Shown: positions 1 to 7,665 of the stretch, piece by piece
How the letters are laid out: the number at the start of each line of letters is the position of its first letter
How positions within the stretch are numbered: position 1 is the first letter of the stretch
Source of the DNA: Chloroflexota bacterium
GTDB taxonomy: Bacteria; Chloroflexota; Anaerolineae; JAAYZQ01
Length of the DNA: 64,000 nt
Direction: 5' to 3'
Assembly: GCA_018606645.1 (NCBI GenBank)
Contig: JAGVRI010000014.1
Span: forward strand, 1-64,000
The notes under the pieces: model-generated
The model's database searches: none
Seen by the model: the letters and a program-made list of their open reading frames with translations, nothing else
Told to the model about the DNA's origin: nothing
Position numbers and translations under genes: made by a program

Positions 1-312
1 CTCCCGCACCGCCATCTGCCGCAACGCATCCATCACCGCCCCGGCATGCACCCCGTTCGGACAGCGCGTCCCACATGTCTCACACCCAATGCATAGCCAG
101 ATCGCCGATGAACGCAGCAGCACCTCCTTCTGCCCCAACTGCACCAGCCGCAATACCTGCGCCGGACTGTAGTCCATGGCATACGCCGACGGACACCCCG
201 CCGTGCAGCGCAAACAATAGTAGCACCGCCCAACCTCCTGCCCACTCAGCTCCTTCACCTGCTCCATCCACCCCATCATCGGCTCCATCTCCCCACTCCA
301 TTCTGGGTTCAT
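1..312 (-). CDS. HdrC-like heterodisulfide reductase iron-sulfur subunit, 3' end beyond window
   Basis: The first 104 codons are in the window and the gene runs off the left edge. Two four-cysteine motifs are visible: CYYCLRCTAGCP near residue 30 and CIGCETCGTRCP near residue 75, separated by a segment with MDYSPAQVLRLVQLGQKEV. This pair and spacing is typical of HdrC, the small 4Fe-4S subunit that passes electrons in heterodisulfide reductase complexes. The ATG at 312 was chosen because it gives a normal HdrC N-terminus and lies about 20 bases after a strong terminator-like hairpin, so expression may be controlled by read-through. HdrB or HdrA partners would be expected to the left of the window. 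Another 2x[4Fe-4S] electron carrier, such as a GlpC-like protein, remains possible. Confidence 0.8.
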   Translation of the reverse strand, partial: MNPEWSGEMEPMMGWMEQVKELSGQEVGRCYYCLRCTAGCPSAYAMDYSPAQVLRLVQLGQKEVLLRSSAIWLCIGCETCGTRCPNGVHAGAVMDALRQMAVRE

Positions 313-330
313 GCCAGACCTATCATTGGG

Positions 331-375
331 CAAACAAAAACTGCCCAGGCAATTCGATGGAAATTGCCCGGGCAG
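331..375 (-). terminator. Intrinsic terminator in the hdrC-like leader
   Basis: Bases 341-354 and 362-375 form a 14-bp stem with one G-U type mismatch and a 7-base loop. On the minus strand it is followed by TTTTTGTTTG (340-331). It sits just upstream of the HdrC-like start at 312, the position of an attenuator, or it could end a free-standing small RNA. Confidence 0.75.
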
Positions 376-540
376 CGATAATCATCAGGCGAACGCACAC
401 CGACCATCATCCAGCCTGAGAACCGGATCTCTTTCTCCACACCGGCTTGGATCTCTCCCCTCCTTGCTTGCTTCTTGACATCCAAAAAGCTTCTCAAGAA
501 AGATCCCTTTCCAGCCTCCGGAGCTTCATCGACCCCTATG
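341..540 (-). ncRNA. Candidate structured leader or small RNA (unidentified)
   Basis: About 200 nt lie between a minus-strand promoter and a terminator. Reading the minus strand, nested complementary arms are visible: GGCU with AGCC, GGAUCU with AGAUCC and UUCUUGA with UCAAGAA form one long imperfect arm. CAGGC with GCCUG forms a second hairpin, and the terminator hairpin is the third. No T-box core, cobalamin-box or other riboswitch signature that I know is present. A weak 62-codon frame with a TTG start runs through it but has no protein-like features. It could be a cis-acting attenuator of the HdrC-like gene or an independent RNA. Confidence 0.5.
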
Positions 541-545
541 AAACC

Positions 546-574
546 ATTATACCACAGCTCTCGGATTCTGCAAA
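546..574 (-). promoter_or_regulatory. Sigma-70-type promoter for the hdrC-like leader
   Basis: Minus strand: TTTGCA at 574-569, a 17-bp spacer and a perfect TATAAT at 551-546. Transcription should start near 539, giving a leader of roughly 225 nt before the HdrC-like start. Confidence 0.65.
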
Positions 575-589
575 ATCAGAAGGCAGGTT

Positions 590-606
590 ACTGACTATCA
601 GTCAGT
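590..606. promoter_or_regulatory. Palindrome resembling a TetR-type operator
   Basis: ACTGAC-TATCA-GTCAGT is a perfect 6+6 dyad, followed by a further GACTGAC. It lies 15-30 bp upstream of the -35 element of the HdrC-like promoter. TGACTGAC/GTCAGTCA half-sites are common for TetR-family regulators. No such regulator is encoded in the window. Confidence 0.35.
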
Positions 607-638
607 GACTGACCGACAGTGCTTTGTAGCTTACAGGC

Positions 639-740
639 TTATCCGCGCCGCAACCGGACGCTGATCCAGATACCTCCCACCACGATGAACACCAGGAGAA
701 GGATAATCACACACTCAGCCGCACCGATTCGGACAAACAT
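639..740 (-). CDS. 33-residue single-pass membrane peptide, TatA-like in pattern
   Basis: ATG at 740 and TAA at 641-639 encode 33 residues: a short N-terminus, a strongly hydrophobic stretch (residues about 8-28, ending VVGGIWI) and a basic tail ending RLRRG. GAGAGGA lies 8 bases before the ATG and a promoter with a structured leader lies upstream. The pattern recalls the membrane anchor of TatA/TatE (GAAE followed by a run of I, L and V) but lacks the amphipathic helix, so it may be an unrelated small membrane protein. It is about 100 bp upstream of, and co-directional with, the HdrC-like unit. Function unknown. Confidence 0.45.
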   Translation of the reverse strand: MFVRIGAAECVIILLLVFIVVGGIWISVRLRRG

Positions 741-772
741 TCTCTTGTCCTCTCGTCCAAGAGTCTCTCTGA

Positions 773-821
773 AAACCCGCGCTGCCCTTGCTGGACTCTA
801 TTGTCCGCCTTGAGCGGGTTT
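773..821 (-). promoter_or_regulatory. Structured 5' leader element of the membrane-peptide gene
   Basis: AAACCCGC (773-780) and GCGGGTTT (814-821) are perfectly complementary over 8 bp and enclose an inner GGAC/GTCC hairpin. It lies between the minus promoter at 941-913 and the start at 740. No known riboswitch was recognised. Confidence 0.35.
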
Positions 822-912
822 CCAGATCCGGTCTACATCACCAAGACGGTCTCCAGAAGGGGAAATTCTGGTGGAGAATTGCTCCCTTTTTGCCTTCCAC
901 CCATTTGCGCCA

Positions 913-941
913 AGTATACCACAGACGCACCTGGCTTCCAA
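913..941 (-). promoter_or_regulatory. Minus-strand promoter upstream of the membrane peptide
   Basis: TTGGAA (941-936), a 17-bp spacer and TATACT (918-913). The expected start is near 906, about 165 nt before the ATG at 740. Confidence 0.5.
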
Positions 942-975
942 AAAAACGCTGCATGTTGCCTCAAGAGGTGTGAGT

Positions 976-1004
976 TTGATCATGCCTCTTTTCCATGCTA
1001 TACT
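976..1004 (+). promoter_or_regulatory. Promoter of the DUF1786 gene
   Basis: TTGATC (976-981), exactly 17 bp, then TATACT (999-1004). The expected transcript start is near 1011, about 58 nt before the ATG at 1069. It is divergent from the minus promoter at 913-941. Confidence 0.65.
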
Positions 1005-1068
1005 CTTGACCATCCTTGGAGCATATGCTGCTTTTGAAAATGGTGTGAGCTGATTCGGAGAGGAAGCC

Positions 1069-2163
1069 ATGCAGATTCTGGCTGTCGATATCGGCACCGG
1101 TACCCAGGACGTGCTGTTGTTTGATACGGAAAAGGAACCTGAGAATGCATTCAAAATGGTGATGCCCTCGCCGACGATCTTGTTGGCGCGAGCGATTCGG
1201 GCCGCAACTGAGGCGGGTGAGGCGCTCCTGCTCACCGGCGTCACGATGGGCGGAGGCCCTTGTGCCTGGGCGGCTGAGGATCATCTGAAAGCCGGCTACC
1301 GTCTGTTTGCCACCCCTGAGGCTGCGCGGACGTTCGATGACGATCTGGACCAAGTGGCAGCCATGGGTGTGGAGGTAGTAAGCGAAGATGAAGCTGCGAA
1401 TCTGAGGGGCGTGCACCGCCTGACGATGCTTGATTTCGACTACCGGGCCTTGGTCCGTGCCTTTGGCGCGTTTGGGGTAGACCTGGATCGGGCCGAGGTT
1501 CTGGCCGTGGCCGTGTTTGACCATGGGGCGGCGCCACCAGGTATCAGCGACCGTCTGTTCCGCTTTGAGTATCTGGCGGAGCGGATTCAAACCGGCGCCG
1601 GGCTGAATGCATTCGCTTTCTCGGCGAACGAAATCCCGCCCAGCCTGACGCGATTTCAGGCGGTGGCTGCCTCCGCCCCAGCAGGACGGCCGCTGATGGT
1701 CATGGATACCGCTCCCGCTGCCGTCTTGGGGGCAATAGAAGATCCGCGCGTTCGCGCCCATGAGGAACTGGTTGTGGTTAACATCGGCAACTTTCATACT
1801 CTGGCGTTCCGATTCCGGGGCGGAACCGTGGCAGGGTTGTTCGAGCACCACACCGGACTGATTTCGCCTGCGCGCCTGGAGGAGTTGCTACGTCAACTGG
1901 CAACAGGAACCATATCCAACGATGAGCTTTTTGCTGAGCATGGTCACGGCGCGCTGGTGCTGGACCCCACCCCGGCCCCTCTGGATTTTGTCGCCGTGAC
2001 GGGTCCTCGTCGGGGGCTATTGACCGGATCAGCTCTGCGACCCTATTGGGCCGTGCCGTATGGAGACATGATGATGACCGGCTGTTGGGGGCTGGTGCGG
2101 GCCTGCAGCCAGGTCCTACCTTGGACGGCGGAAGCCATTGAGCGAGCGTTGGGCGCACGATAA
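1069..2163 (+). CDS. DUF1786 family protein (actin-like ATPase fold suspected)
   Basis: A 364-residue soluble protein. The N-terminus MQILAVDIGTGTQDVLLFD is the signature of DUF1786, found mainly in archaea and anaerobic bacteria. DIGTGTQD resembles the phosphate-1 loop of actin/Hsp70/sugar-kinase ATPases, and a second glycine-rich turn (VVNIGNFHTLAF near residue 230) fits phosphate 2. Databases often call the family a putative pyruvate-formate-lyase activating protein, but no radical-SAM cysteine motif is present here, so I do not adopt that function. GGAG and AGGAAG precede the ATG. The gene stands alone, divergent from the HdrC-like unit and convergent with the RNA methyltransferase. Real role unknown. 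Confidence 0.7.
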   Translation: MQILAVDIGTGTQDVLLFDTEKEPENAFKMVMPSPTILLARAIRAATEAGEALLLTGVTMGGGPCAWAAEDHLKAGYRLFATPEAARTFDDDLDQVAAMGVEVVSEDEAANLRGVHRLTMLDFDYRALVRAFGAFGVDLDRAEVLAVAVFDHGAAPPGISDRLFRFEYLAERIQTGAGLNAFAFSANEIPPSLTRFQAVAASAPAGRPLMVMDTAPAAVLGAIEDPRVRAHEELVVVNIGNFHTLAFRFRGGTVAGLFEHHTGLISPARLEELLRQLATGTISNDELFAEHGHGALVLDPTPAPLDFVAVTGPRRGLLTGSALRPYWAVPYGDMMMTGCWGLVRACSQVLPWTAEAIERALGAR

Positions 2164-2253
2164 AGCAAGCTGCCCTCCCCACCTCGGGTGACCCGGCTCG
2201 CCTGTGGCTATGCTCCTGCCGTTATCTGCTCCACCCCTGAGCCAGCCCACGGA

Positions 2254-3069
2254 TCATTTCCCCTGCCGTTGGCGGACGATCTCGTAGACCAGAGCCGCCA
2301 TTGCCGCCGAGACGTTCAGCGATGTGGCCCGTCCGAACATAGGCAGACGGACCAGAACATCGGCTTTCTGGCGGGCTGAATCGGGAAGGCCGTAGCGTTC
2401 GTTACCCATCAAGAGTACCACCGGGCCACGGTAGTCTACCTCAAAATGAAGCTTTGTCCCATGAGCGGACGACGCGACCACCAGCAAAGGGAGTCCCGAT
2501 GCCTTGAGGGTATCACACCAGTCGAACAAGGTAGTTTCGTTCTCGATCCGGATCACAGGCAAGGCAAAAAGGGACCCCATGGTCGCCCGCACGGTCTGCG
2601 GATCATACAGGTCTACGGATGGTTCGATCACCACCACCCCGGATGCCCCCACCGCGTCAGCGGTGCGGATCATCGTGCCCAGGTTGCCCGGATCGCGTAA
2701 TTGATGGGCAACGATGACCAGCAGATCGTCGGCGGGGCGGATGTCGGTCAATGGGCGATCCTCAATACGGACCAATGCCGCAATTCCCTGCGGATCGTCC
2801 CGATCAGATAGGCTACGGAACAACTCGGCCGACAGCACCAGATGGCGAGCAGGCTCTACTTGGTCCACCAACGCTTGAGCCCGATCACTGACCCAAAGGG
2901 ATGGTGCATAAATGAGAGTTTCGACCGGGGCTCCGCACGTCAAGGCCTCTTCTACGATTCGAAGCCCTTCGATAAGGAAGCGCCCTTCCTGCTCCCGGAC
3001 CTTGCGCTGGCGCAAAGACCGGAGATACCTGACCTTTGGGTTCCGGAAGCTGGTGATGACGTCCGTCAA
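2254..3069 (-). CDS. TrmH/SpoU-family RNA 2'-O-methyltransferase
   Basis: A 271-residue protein with the two-part SpoU layout: an N-terminal substrate-binding domain beginning ITSFRNPKVRYLRSL, then the knotted SPOUT catalytic domain. All three SpoU motifs are seen: DPGNLGTMIRTADAVGA (motif 1), LLMGNERYGLP (motif 2) and LPMFGRATSLNVSAAMAAL (motif 3, knot and S-adenosylmethionine site). Such enzymes methylate 2'-hydroxyls in 23S rRNA or tRNA; the N-terminus is closest to the RlmB/TsnR-like group, but the target base cannot be read from the sequence. It follows the LysM lipoprotein gene by 13 bp on the same strand and is probably cotranscribed. Confidence 0.85.
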   Translation of the reverse strand: MTDVITSFRNPKVRYLRSLRQRKVREQEGRFLIEGLRIVEEALTCGAPVETLIYAPSLWVSDRAQALVDQVEPARHLVLSAELFRSLSDRDDPQGIAALVRIEDRPLTDIRPADDLLVIVAHQLRDPGNLGTMIRTADAVGASGVVVIEPSVDLYDPQTVRATMGSLFALPVIRIENETTLFDWCDTLKASGLPLLVVASSAHGTKLHFEVDYRGPVVLLMGNERYGLPDSARQKADVLVRLPMFGRATSLNVSAAMAALVYEIVRQRQGK

Positions 3070-3082
3070 TGGATTAGATTCC

Positions 3083-4588
3083 CTATTCCTCCCTGATCAG
3101 GCCGTTATATCCTGGTTCCCAGCATTCGCACGAGGTCCGCACCTCTCGGCCCCGGGTGAGGGTTCCTTCATACGGCGCCCCGCTGGAGCGGGCCTGCCAA
3201 CCAGACAGGATCATCGGCAGTGGTCCATCAGCCGCGATCCACTCGCCGTTGTATTTGCGCGCCAGGTGCAGGTGCGTCGCCTCGGCGAACCCACCCTCGC
3301 AGGACGGATGGCCGATCCGATCCCCGGTTCGGACGCGCGTGCCGACCGGCACCCGCCCGGCAGAGGCCACGTGCAGGTAGAACAACACCCAGCCCGTCTC
3401 CTCATGACCGTCCTCATCCAGATCGATCAGCACCTGTCCATCCTGGCTGTAAATGATCAACCCAGGCGCGGCTGCCGTAGCCCAAGAGGCAGCCGTCTGG
3501 CATCCCAGATAGCCCTCATCGGGAACAAAATCCAGGGCGGTCCATGCGCTCCCATCCCCCCACCCGCCGTGTGGTCCACCCACATAATACCACATCTCGC
3601 CCTTGGGCCAGGGCAGAACGAGGGAGGGATTGGCCGTATCCGCCGGGATCAGGGGCTCGACCGCGTATTGTGCCGGATCGCCGAACAGCCGGCGATACGT
3701 TTCCAGGAAACTACCGGGGCCTGTACCCACCAATCTCTGCCATTCGCTTTTGGTGGCGCGCAGCGAGAAAAAGTATTGCAGACCCGCCGTGGCAGCGTTG
3801 AGGGTCGGCGCATAACGGGTGGTTGTACCATCTTCCCAGGTCATCACGGTCACCCCTCGACCCCGCCAATCATAATAGCCTTTATTCAGTTGATCGGCCA
3901 TCTTGGCCAGCATCGAGTAAGAGAATGACGGGCCCGTAGGGTTGGCCTCGGTCACCCATCCCCCCTGTGTCTCCAGAATGGCGAGCAGCAGCCGGGGTCC
4001 GAGGCTGAACCGATGGGCGACCAGGGACACAATTTCCGGTCCGCTGAGCAACTGGCCGCCGATGCTCTCACTATATCCGATGAGCCAGCTCCCCTGCCGC
4101 GCACAAAAGGCGCCAATATCAAAGTCCACGTACGCCGGCCCGTTGACGAATTCGCTGTCGGGCAACAGGATCGCGCTGGGCCCCACGTCGGCCTGAACGG
4201 TCGGAATCTGAAGTTTCTGGCCGACCTGGAGGAGGTTGGGGTTGGTGATCTGATTGGCCTCCATTAATACCTGCACTGTACACCCAAAGCGGGAGGCGAT
4301 TGCGGTGAGAGTGTCACCGCTCTGCACGACGTAAACCTGAGGAGGCGGGGTCGGTTCAAACAGGGGACCGACGTTCGGCAACCCGACGGCCTGGGTGGAG
4401 GTAGCCGCCGATGGGCCCACGGGTGAAGCCTTGGCTGGCGAACCGGTGGGAGCGTCCACAGTTCGGGTCCGACGCTGTTCGCGAGCACAGCCCACCAGCA
4501 GAGCCAGGCTCATCACCACCAGGATGATCCCGCCGCTCGCGTGCCGCCTCGTTGACTTGTGACCCAGAACCCGGTTCTCACATTTCAT
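3083..4588 (-). CDS. LysM lipoprotein with M23-type endopeptidase domain
   Basis: A 501-residue exported protein. A long basic N-terminus leads into a hydrophobic signal ending in the lipobox LALLVGC (cysteine near residue 34), so it should be a lipid-anchored envelope protein. A LysM domain follows (VYVVQSGDTLTAIASRFGC, about residues 84-130), which binds peptidoglycan. The C-terminal third looks like an M23 metallopeptidase: GGPHGGWG with ALDF supply the first His and Asp, and THLHLARKY the HxH zinc ligands. The likely role is cell-wall remodelling or amidase activation. The middle region (about 150-310) matches nothing I recognise. It is the first gene of a two-gene unit with the RNA methyltransferase. 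Confidence 0.8.
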   Translation of the reverse strand: MKCENRVLGHKSTRRHASGGIILVVMSLALLVGCAREQRRTRTVDAPTGSPAKASPVGPSAATSTQAVGLPNVGPLFEPTPPPQVYVVQSGDTLTAIASRFGCTVQVLMEANQITNPNLLQVGQKLQIPTVQADVGPSAILLPDSEFVNGPAYVDFDIGAFCARQGSWLIGYSESIGGQLLSGPEIVSLVAHRFSLGPRLLLAILETQGGWVTEANPTGPSFSYSMLAKMADQLNKGYYDWRGRGVTVMTWEDGTTTRYAPTLNAATAGLQYFFSLRATKSEWQRLVGTGPGSFLETYRRLFGDPAQYAVEPLIPADTANPSLVLPWPKGEMWYYVGGPHGGWGDGSAWTALDFVPDEGYLGCQTAASWATAAAPGLIIYSQDGQVLIDLDEDGHEETGWVLFYLHVASAGRVPVGTRVRTGDRIGHPSCEGGFAEATHLHLARKYNGEWIAADGPLPMILSGWQARSSGAPYEGTLTRGREVRTSCECWEPGYNGLIREE

Positions 4589-4593
4589 GACGA

Positions 4594-4616
4594 AAAAAGT
4601 GCGCCATTCACTTTTT
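4594..4616. repeat. 8-bp inverted repeat just upstream of the LysM gene
   Basis: AAAAAGTG (4594-4601) and CACTTTTT (4609-4616) around a 7-base centre, 6 bp from the start codon at 4588. It could be an operator or a hairpin close to the ribosome-binding region. Confidence 0.35.
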
Positions 4617-4639
4617 CTAACAATATGACATCGGCTTTG

Positions 4640-4668
4640 ATTATATCATAGATTCTGCGTTTCGCAAA
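4640..4668 (-). promoter_or_regulatory. Likely promoter of the LysM lipoprotein gene
   Basis: A perfect TATAAT on the minus strand (4645-4640) with TTTGCG 17 bp upstream (4668-4663). The expected start is near 4632. Bases 4669-4908 hold no gene that I can support, only a 14-bp direct repeat (4679-4692 and 4831-4844). Confidence 0.5.
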
Positions 4669-4908
4669 CTCCCTGCATCTGTCTCCGCAAAGCTGTGGCA
4701 AAGTAGATGGACAAACCCGCTGCAGCTTTTCAGAACGGCCCAGGAGTGGAAGCTTGAGCTGGATTCTGCGTGATTCCGTTCGGCTGAAGGCTCCACTCCC
4801 ATTGGGTGCTGGACTTGGCAGCAGCCCTGTCTGTCTCCGCAAAGATAGAGGACGGTGACGACCCGCATCACCCCGATTTACTCACCCCAACGACGGGCAC
4901 TCCGGGCC

Positions 4909-4937
4909 TTGACAAAATCGGACTGCCCCGCTAGAAT
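4909..4937 (+). promoter_or_regulatory. Strong promoter of the radical-SAM/SPASM gene
   Basis: Consensus TTGACA (4909-4914), a 17-bp spacer and TAGAAT (4932-4937). It excludes any start codon before about 4945 for the following gene. Confidence 0.75.
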
Positions 4938-4974
4938 GCTGCCAGATTCTTTAGGGCGTCATGATGGATTCAGT

Positions 4975-6051
4975 ATGTTCGAGCTCCTCCCCAGGTTGCC
5001 GCTTTATTGGAGTTTCTTTCGCCTGGGGTGGCCCAGACTGCTGCCGTTCAGTCTGGTCATCAGCCTCAGCTTTCGATGCAACAGTCGGTGCAAAACCTGC
5101 GGTGTATGGCGGAGAACCAGCGAGGAAATGTCGGCCGAAGAATGGCGCCGGATTTTCGCCAGGCTTGGCCGCGCTCCTTTCTATTTGACCTTTACCGGGG
5201 GTGAACCGTTTCTCCGGACCGATTTCCATGAAATAGTGATCGCCAGCCTGGATTGCCGACCGGGGATTATTACCATCCCGACGAACGGGCTGCTGACCGA
5301 CCGCATCCTGGATCACGTTGACCAGATCTGTGCGGCTGCCACGTCCACTCAGATCGGCATTAACCTCTCGATAGATGGTATCGGTCCCGAGCACGATGAA
5401 ATCCGTCAGGTGCCAGGGAATTGGGCCCGAGCTCTGGAAACGTGGCAGGGGCTGAAGGAACTCCGGAACAGGCACAACAACCTGGTGCTCAGCATTCACA
5501 CCGTGGTCTCCAGGTTCAACACCCATCGCATTCGGGACATTGTCGAAGGCCTGGAATTTCTGCACCCTGACTCGTATATTACCGAGGTCGCCGAAGAGCG
5601 GGTCGAGCTGGACACTGTTGGTTGGGACATCACCCCAGCCCCGCATGAATATGCGCCCATCGCCGACTATTTGTCGGAACGGGCCAGGGCGGCGCATGCG
5701 AAAGGAACCGCCCGTTTCACCCAGGCCTTTCGGGCTGAATATTATCAACTGGCCAAATCCATCCTTCAACAGCAGACCCAGGTGATCCCTTGCCAGGCCG
5801 GTTGGGCCAGCGGTCACATCGCGCCCAACGGCGACGTGTGGACCTGCTGTGTTCGCGCCGAGGCGGTCGGCAACCTGCACCAGACCGGTTATGACCTGCG
5901 GCCCATCTGGTTTGAACGGGAAGGGCAGATACGCCGTTTGCGCAAAAGCATCGCTGCCCAAGAGTGCGCCTGCCCGATGGCTAATGCCAGCTATGCGAAT
6001 ATGCTGCTGCACCTGCCGACTCTAGCGCGCGTGATCCGGGAGGTGCTGTGA
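4975..6051 (+). CDS. Radical-SAM protein with SPASM-like C-terminus
   Basis: A 358-residue protein. CNSRCKTC (Cys35, 39, 42) is the radical-SAM 4Fe-4S motif, followed by FTGGEP (SAM binding) and an INLSIDG strand typical of the MoaA/PqqE-like branch. The C-terminus carries CQAGWAS, a WTCCVR pair and QECACPMA, a cysteine-rich pattern like a SPASM or twitch domain binding further Fe-S clusters. Such enzymes modify peptides, cofactors or sugars; the substrate is unknown. The open frame extends back to 4855, but the promoter at 4909-4937 lies inside that extension, so the ATG at 4975 is used. The gene is monocistronic, with no precursor peptide seen nearby. Confidence 0.75.
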   Translation: MFELLPRLPLYWSFFRLGWPRLLPFSLVISLSFRCNSRCKTCGVWRRTSEEMSAEEWRRIFARLGRAPFYLTFTGGEPFLRTDFHEIVIASLDCRPGIITIPTNGLLTDRILDHVDQICAAATSTQIGINLSIDGIGPEHDEIRQVPGNWARALETWQGLKELRNRHNNLVLSIHTVVSRFNTHRIRDIVEGLEFLHPDSYITEVAEERVELDTVGWDITPAPHEYAPIADYLSERARAAHAKGTARFTQAFRAEYYQLAKSILQQQTQVIPCQAGWASGHIAPNGDVWTCCVRAEAVGNLHQTGYDLRPIWFEREGQIRRLRKSIAAQECACPMANASYANMLLHLPTLARVIREVL

Positions 6052-6070
6052 CACACCCTCCGAGAACTAT

Positions 6071-6099
6071 TTGCCAAGGCCGCCAAACAATGGTATGAT
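6071..6099 (+). promoter_or_regulatory. Promoter of the microcompartment operon
   Basis: TTGCCA (6071-6076), a 17-bp spacer and TATGAT (6094-6099). The expected start is near 6106, giving a leader of about 150 nt before the first BMC-associated gene. Confidence 0.65.
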
Positions 6100-6130
6100 G
6101 TATGCGCTTGGCGCTGGTCTACAGGAGATG

Positions 6131-6213
6131 GGTACAGAGGGGAGTGAACGGCAAGCGAGTCTCATTGGTGGGATGGTCCTGTACCGATCTTGGCCGCCAG
6201 GTTAGTGACGGCC
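6131..6213 (+). promoter_or_regulatory. Potentially folded 5' leader of the BMC operon
   Basis: GGTACAG (6131-6137) pairs with CTGTACC (6179-6185), and GGCCG (6192-6196) pairs with CGGCC (6209-6213), ahead of a CCGGAGG ribosome-binding region. No known riboswitch core was identified; this may be a simple structured leader. Confidence 0.3.
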
Positions 6214-6258
6214 ATTTTCATTTTGCGCTGACCCCCTCCGGAGGCATTGGCCTGAAAT

Positions 6259-7623
6259 ATGGCGCATGAACTGATTGAGGCGGTGCGGTCCGCAGGGGTC
6301 GTCGGTGCTGGGGGAGCAGGGTTCCCGACCCATGTCAAGCTTGCTTCCCGAGTGGATACGGTCATTGCCAATGGAGCCGAATGCGATCCGCTCCTGCAAT
6401 GCGATCAGCGGCTGATGGAAAGCCGGGCAGCGGAAATCGTGCGGGGCTTGCAGTTGGCCATGGAGGCGACCGGCGCTCAGCGCGGGATCGTGGCCCTCAA
6501 ACGAGAATACCGGACGGCCGTTGCGGCTCTTCAGCGAGTCATCGGCTCCCTGTCAGGGCACAAGGAAGTCACTCTGTGGCTGCTGGATAGCCGGTATCCA
6601 GCCGGCGATGAATTCGTCCTGGTCTACGAAGTCACCGGGCGTCTGGTGCCGGAGACAGGTCTGCCATTGCACGTAGGATGCCTGGTGCAAAATGTCCAAA
6701 CGTTGTTTAACATTGCCAGGGCCGCTAAAGGAGCGGTGATTACCCATCGTTTGCTCACGGTCGCGGGCGCAGTGGCCCGACCGATTACCCTCTGGGTTCC
6801 GGTGGGAACCTCCGTCCGAGAGGTATTGACGTGGGCCGGTGGGATCCAACCACCCCGTTGGTCACGGCGTACCGCGGACGACTATGCCGTCGTGATGGGT
6901 GGGCCGATGATGGGTCGAGTGGTGGCCGATCTCGAGGAACCAGTGACCAAGACAACGAGCGGGTTATTGGTGTTGCCTCGCGATAGCGCGGTCGTGCGTT
7001 TCCTGACCCGATCCAGGGCTTCATGGGTGCGCCGGGGGATTTCGACCTGTGATCAGTGCCGGGCGTGTACCGATCTCTGCCCGCGCTATCTGTTGGGACA
7101 TAACTTGAGACCTCATGAAGTGATGCGAGCGATCAACTATGGCCTGGCATGGCCGAGCGACAAGGTGACAGCAGCGGTGCTCTGTTGTGAGTGCCGCCTG
7201 TGTGAGGCCTACGCCTGCCCGTTAGAGCTGTCACCGATGGCGTACTATCTCGCCATCAAGCAAGAGCTTCGGACGCAAGGTTGGGTGAACGAGGTCCATA
7301 AACGGACTCATTTTCGACCGCATCCGACCCGCGAGTACCGGTTAGTACCCACTCATCGCTTGATCGCCCGGCTCGGGCTGACAGAATGGGAGCACCAGGT
7401 ATGCCCTCTCGATGAGGCAGATTACCGACCGTCCAAAGTGACGATTCCTACGCGTCAACATGTTGGAGCGCCAGCCCAGCCGGTGGTGAGGGTCGGACAG
7501 CAGGTAGCCGTCGGCGATCTGCTGGCCCGTATTCCGGAGGGTGAATTGGGGGCGAATATTCATGCCTCTATCGCAGGCCGGATCTCAAGGGTGGAATCGG
7601 ATTTGATAGAAATCACGGCCTGA
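6259..7623 (+). CDS. RnfC/PduS-like flavo-iron-sulfur oxidoreductase of the microcompartment
   Basis: A 454-residue protein. The glycine-rich start VRSAGVVGAGGAGFPTHVKL and NGAECDPLLQCDQ are the RnfC/NuoF-type FMN/NADH-binding signature. A middle SLBB-like region is followed by two 4Fe-4S motifs (CDQCRACTDLCP from Cys264, and CCECRLCEAYACP from Cys309). The C-terminus has a short barrel-sandwich domain (VRVGQQVAVGDLLARIPEG). This layout is that of PduS, the cobalamin reductase and electron carrier of propanediol microcompartments, and of related BMC-associated RnfC-like proteins. It probably moves electrons to or across the shell, plausibly with the PduT-like trimer encoded two genes downstream. 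No B12-dependent diol dehydratase is in the window, so cobalamin reduction is not implied. A CCGGAGG ribosome-binding site precedes the ATG. Confidence 0.8.
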   Translation: MAHELIEAVRSAGVVGAGGAGFPTHVKLASRVDTVIANGAECDPLLQCDQRLMESRAAEIVRGLQLAMEATGAQRGIVALKREYRTAVAALQRVIGSLSGHKEVTLWLLDSRYPAGDEFVLVYEVTGRLVPETGLPLHVGCLVQNVQTLFNIARAAKGAVITHRLLTVAGAVARPITLWVPVGTSVREVLTWAGGIQPPRWSRRTADDYAVVMGGPMMGRVVADLEEPVTKTTSGLLVLPRDSAVVRFLTRSRASWVRRGISTCDQCRACTDLCPRYLLGHNLRPHEVMRAINYGLAWPSDKVTAAVLCCECRLCEAYACPLELSPMAYYLAIKQELRTQGWVNEVHKRTHFRPHPTREYRLVPTHRLIARLGLTEWEHQVCPLDEADYRPSKVTIPTRQHVGAPAQPVVRVGQQVAVGDLLARIPEGELGANIHASIAGRISRVESDLIEITA

Positions 7624-7665
7624 AAAGAATGGATGCACCTGAATGAGGGGAGAGGGGTGAGTGCC

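Noticed and set aside
341-540. T-box or known riboswitch in the HdrC leader
   Set aside because: I looked for the T-box core (AGGGTGG-ACCGCG), cobalamin, SAM, glycine, c-di-GMP and molybdenum-cofactor signatures and saw none. Only a generic structured leader is claimed.
4679-4844. 14-bp direct repeat (CTGTCTCCGCAAAG) at 4679 and 4831
   Set aside because: Short, no mirrored structure and no gene context; it could be chance or decayed duplication.
4855-4974. N-terminal extension of the radical-SAM protein
   Set aside because: A TTGACA-N17-TAGAAT promoter lies within it, so it is not transcribed as part of the coding sequence.
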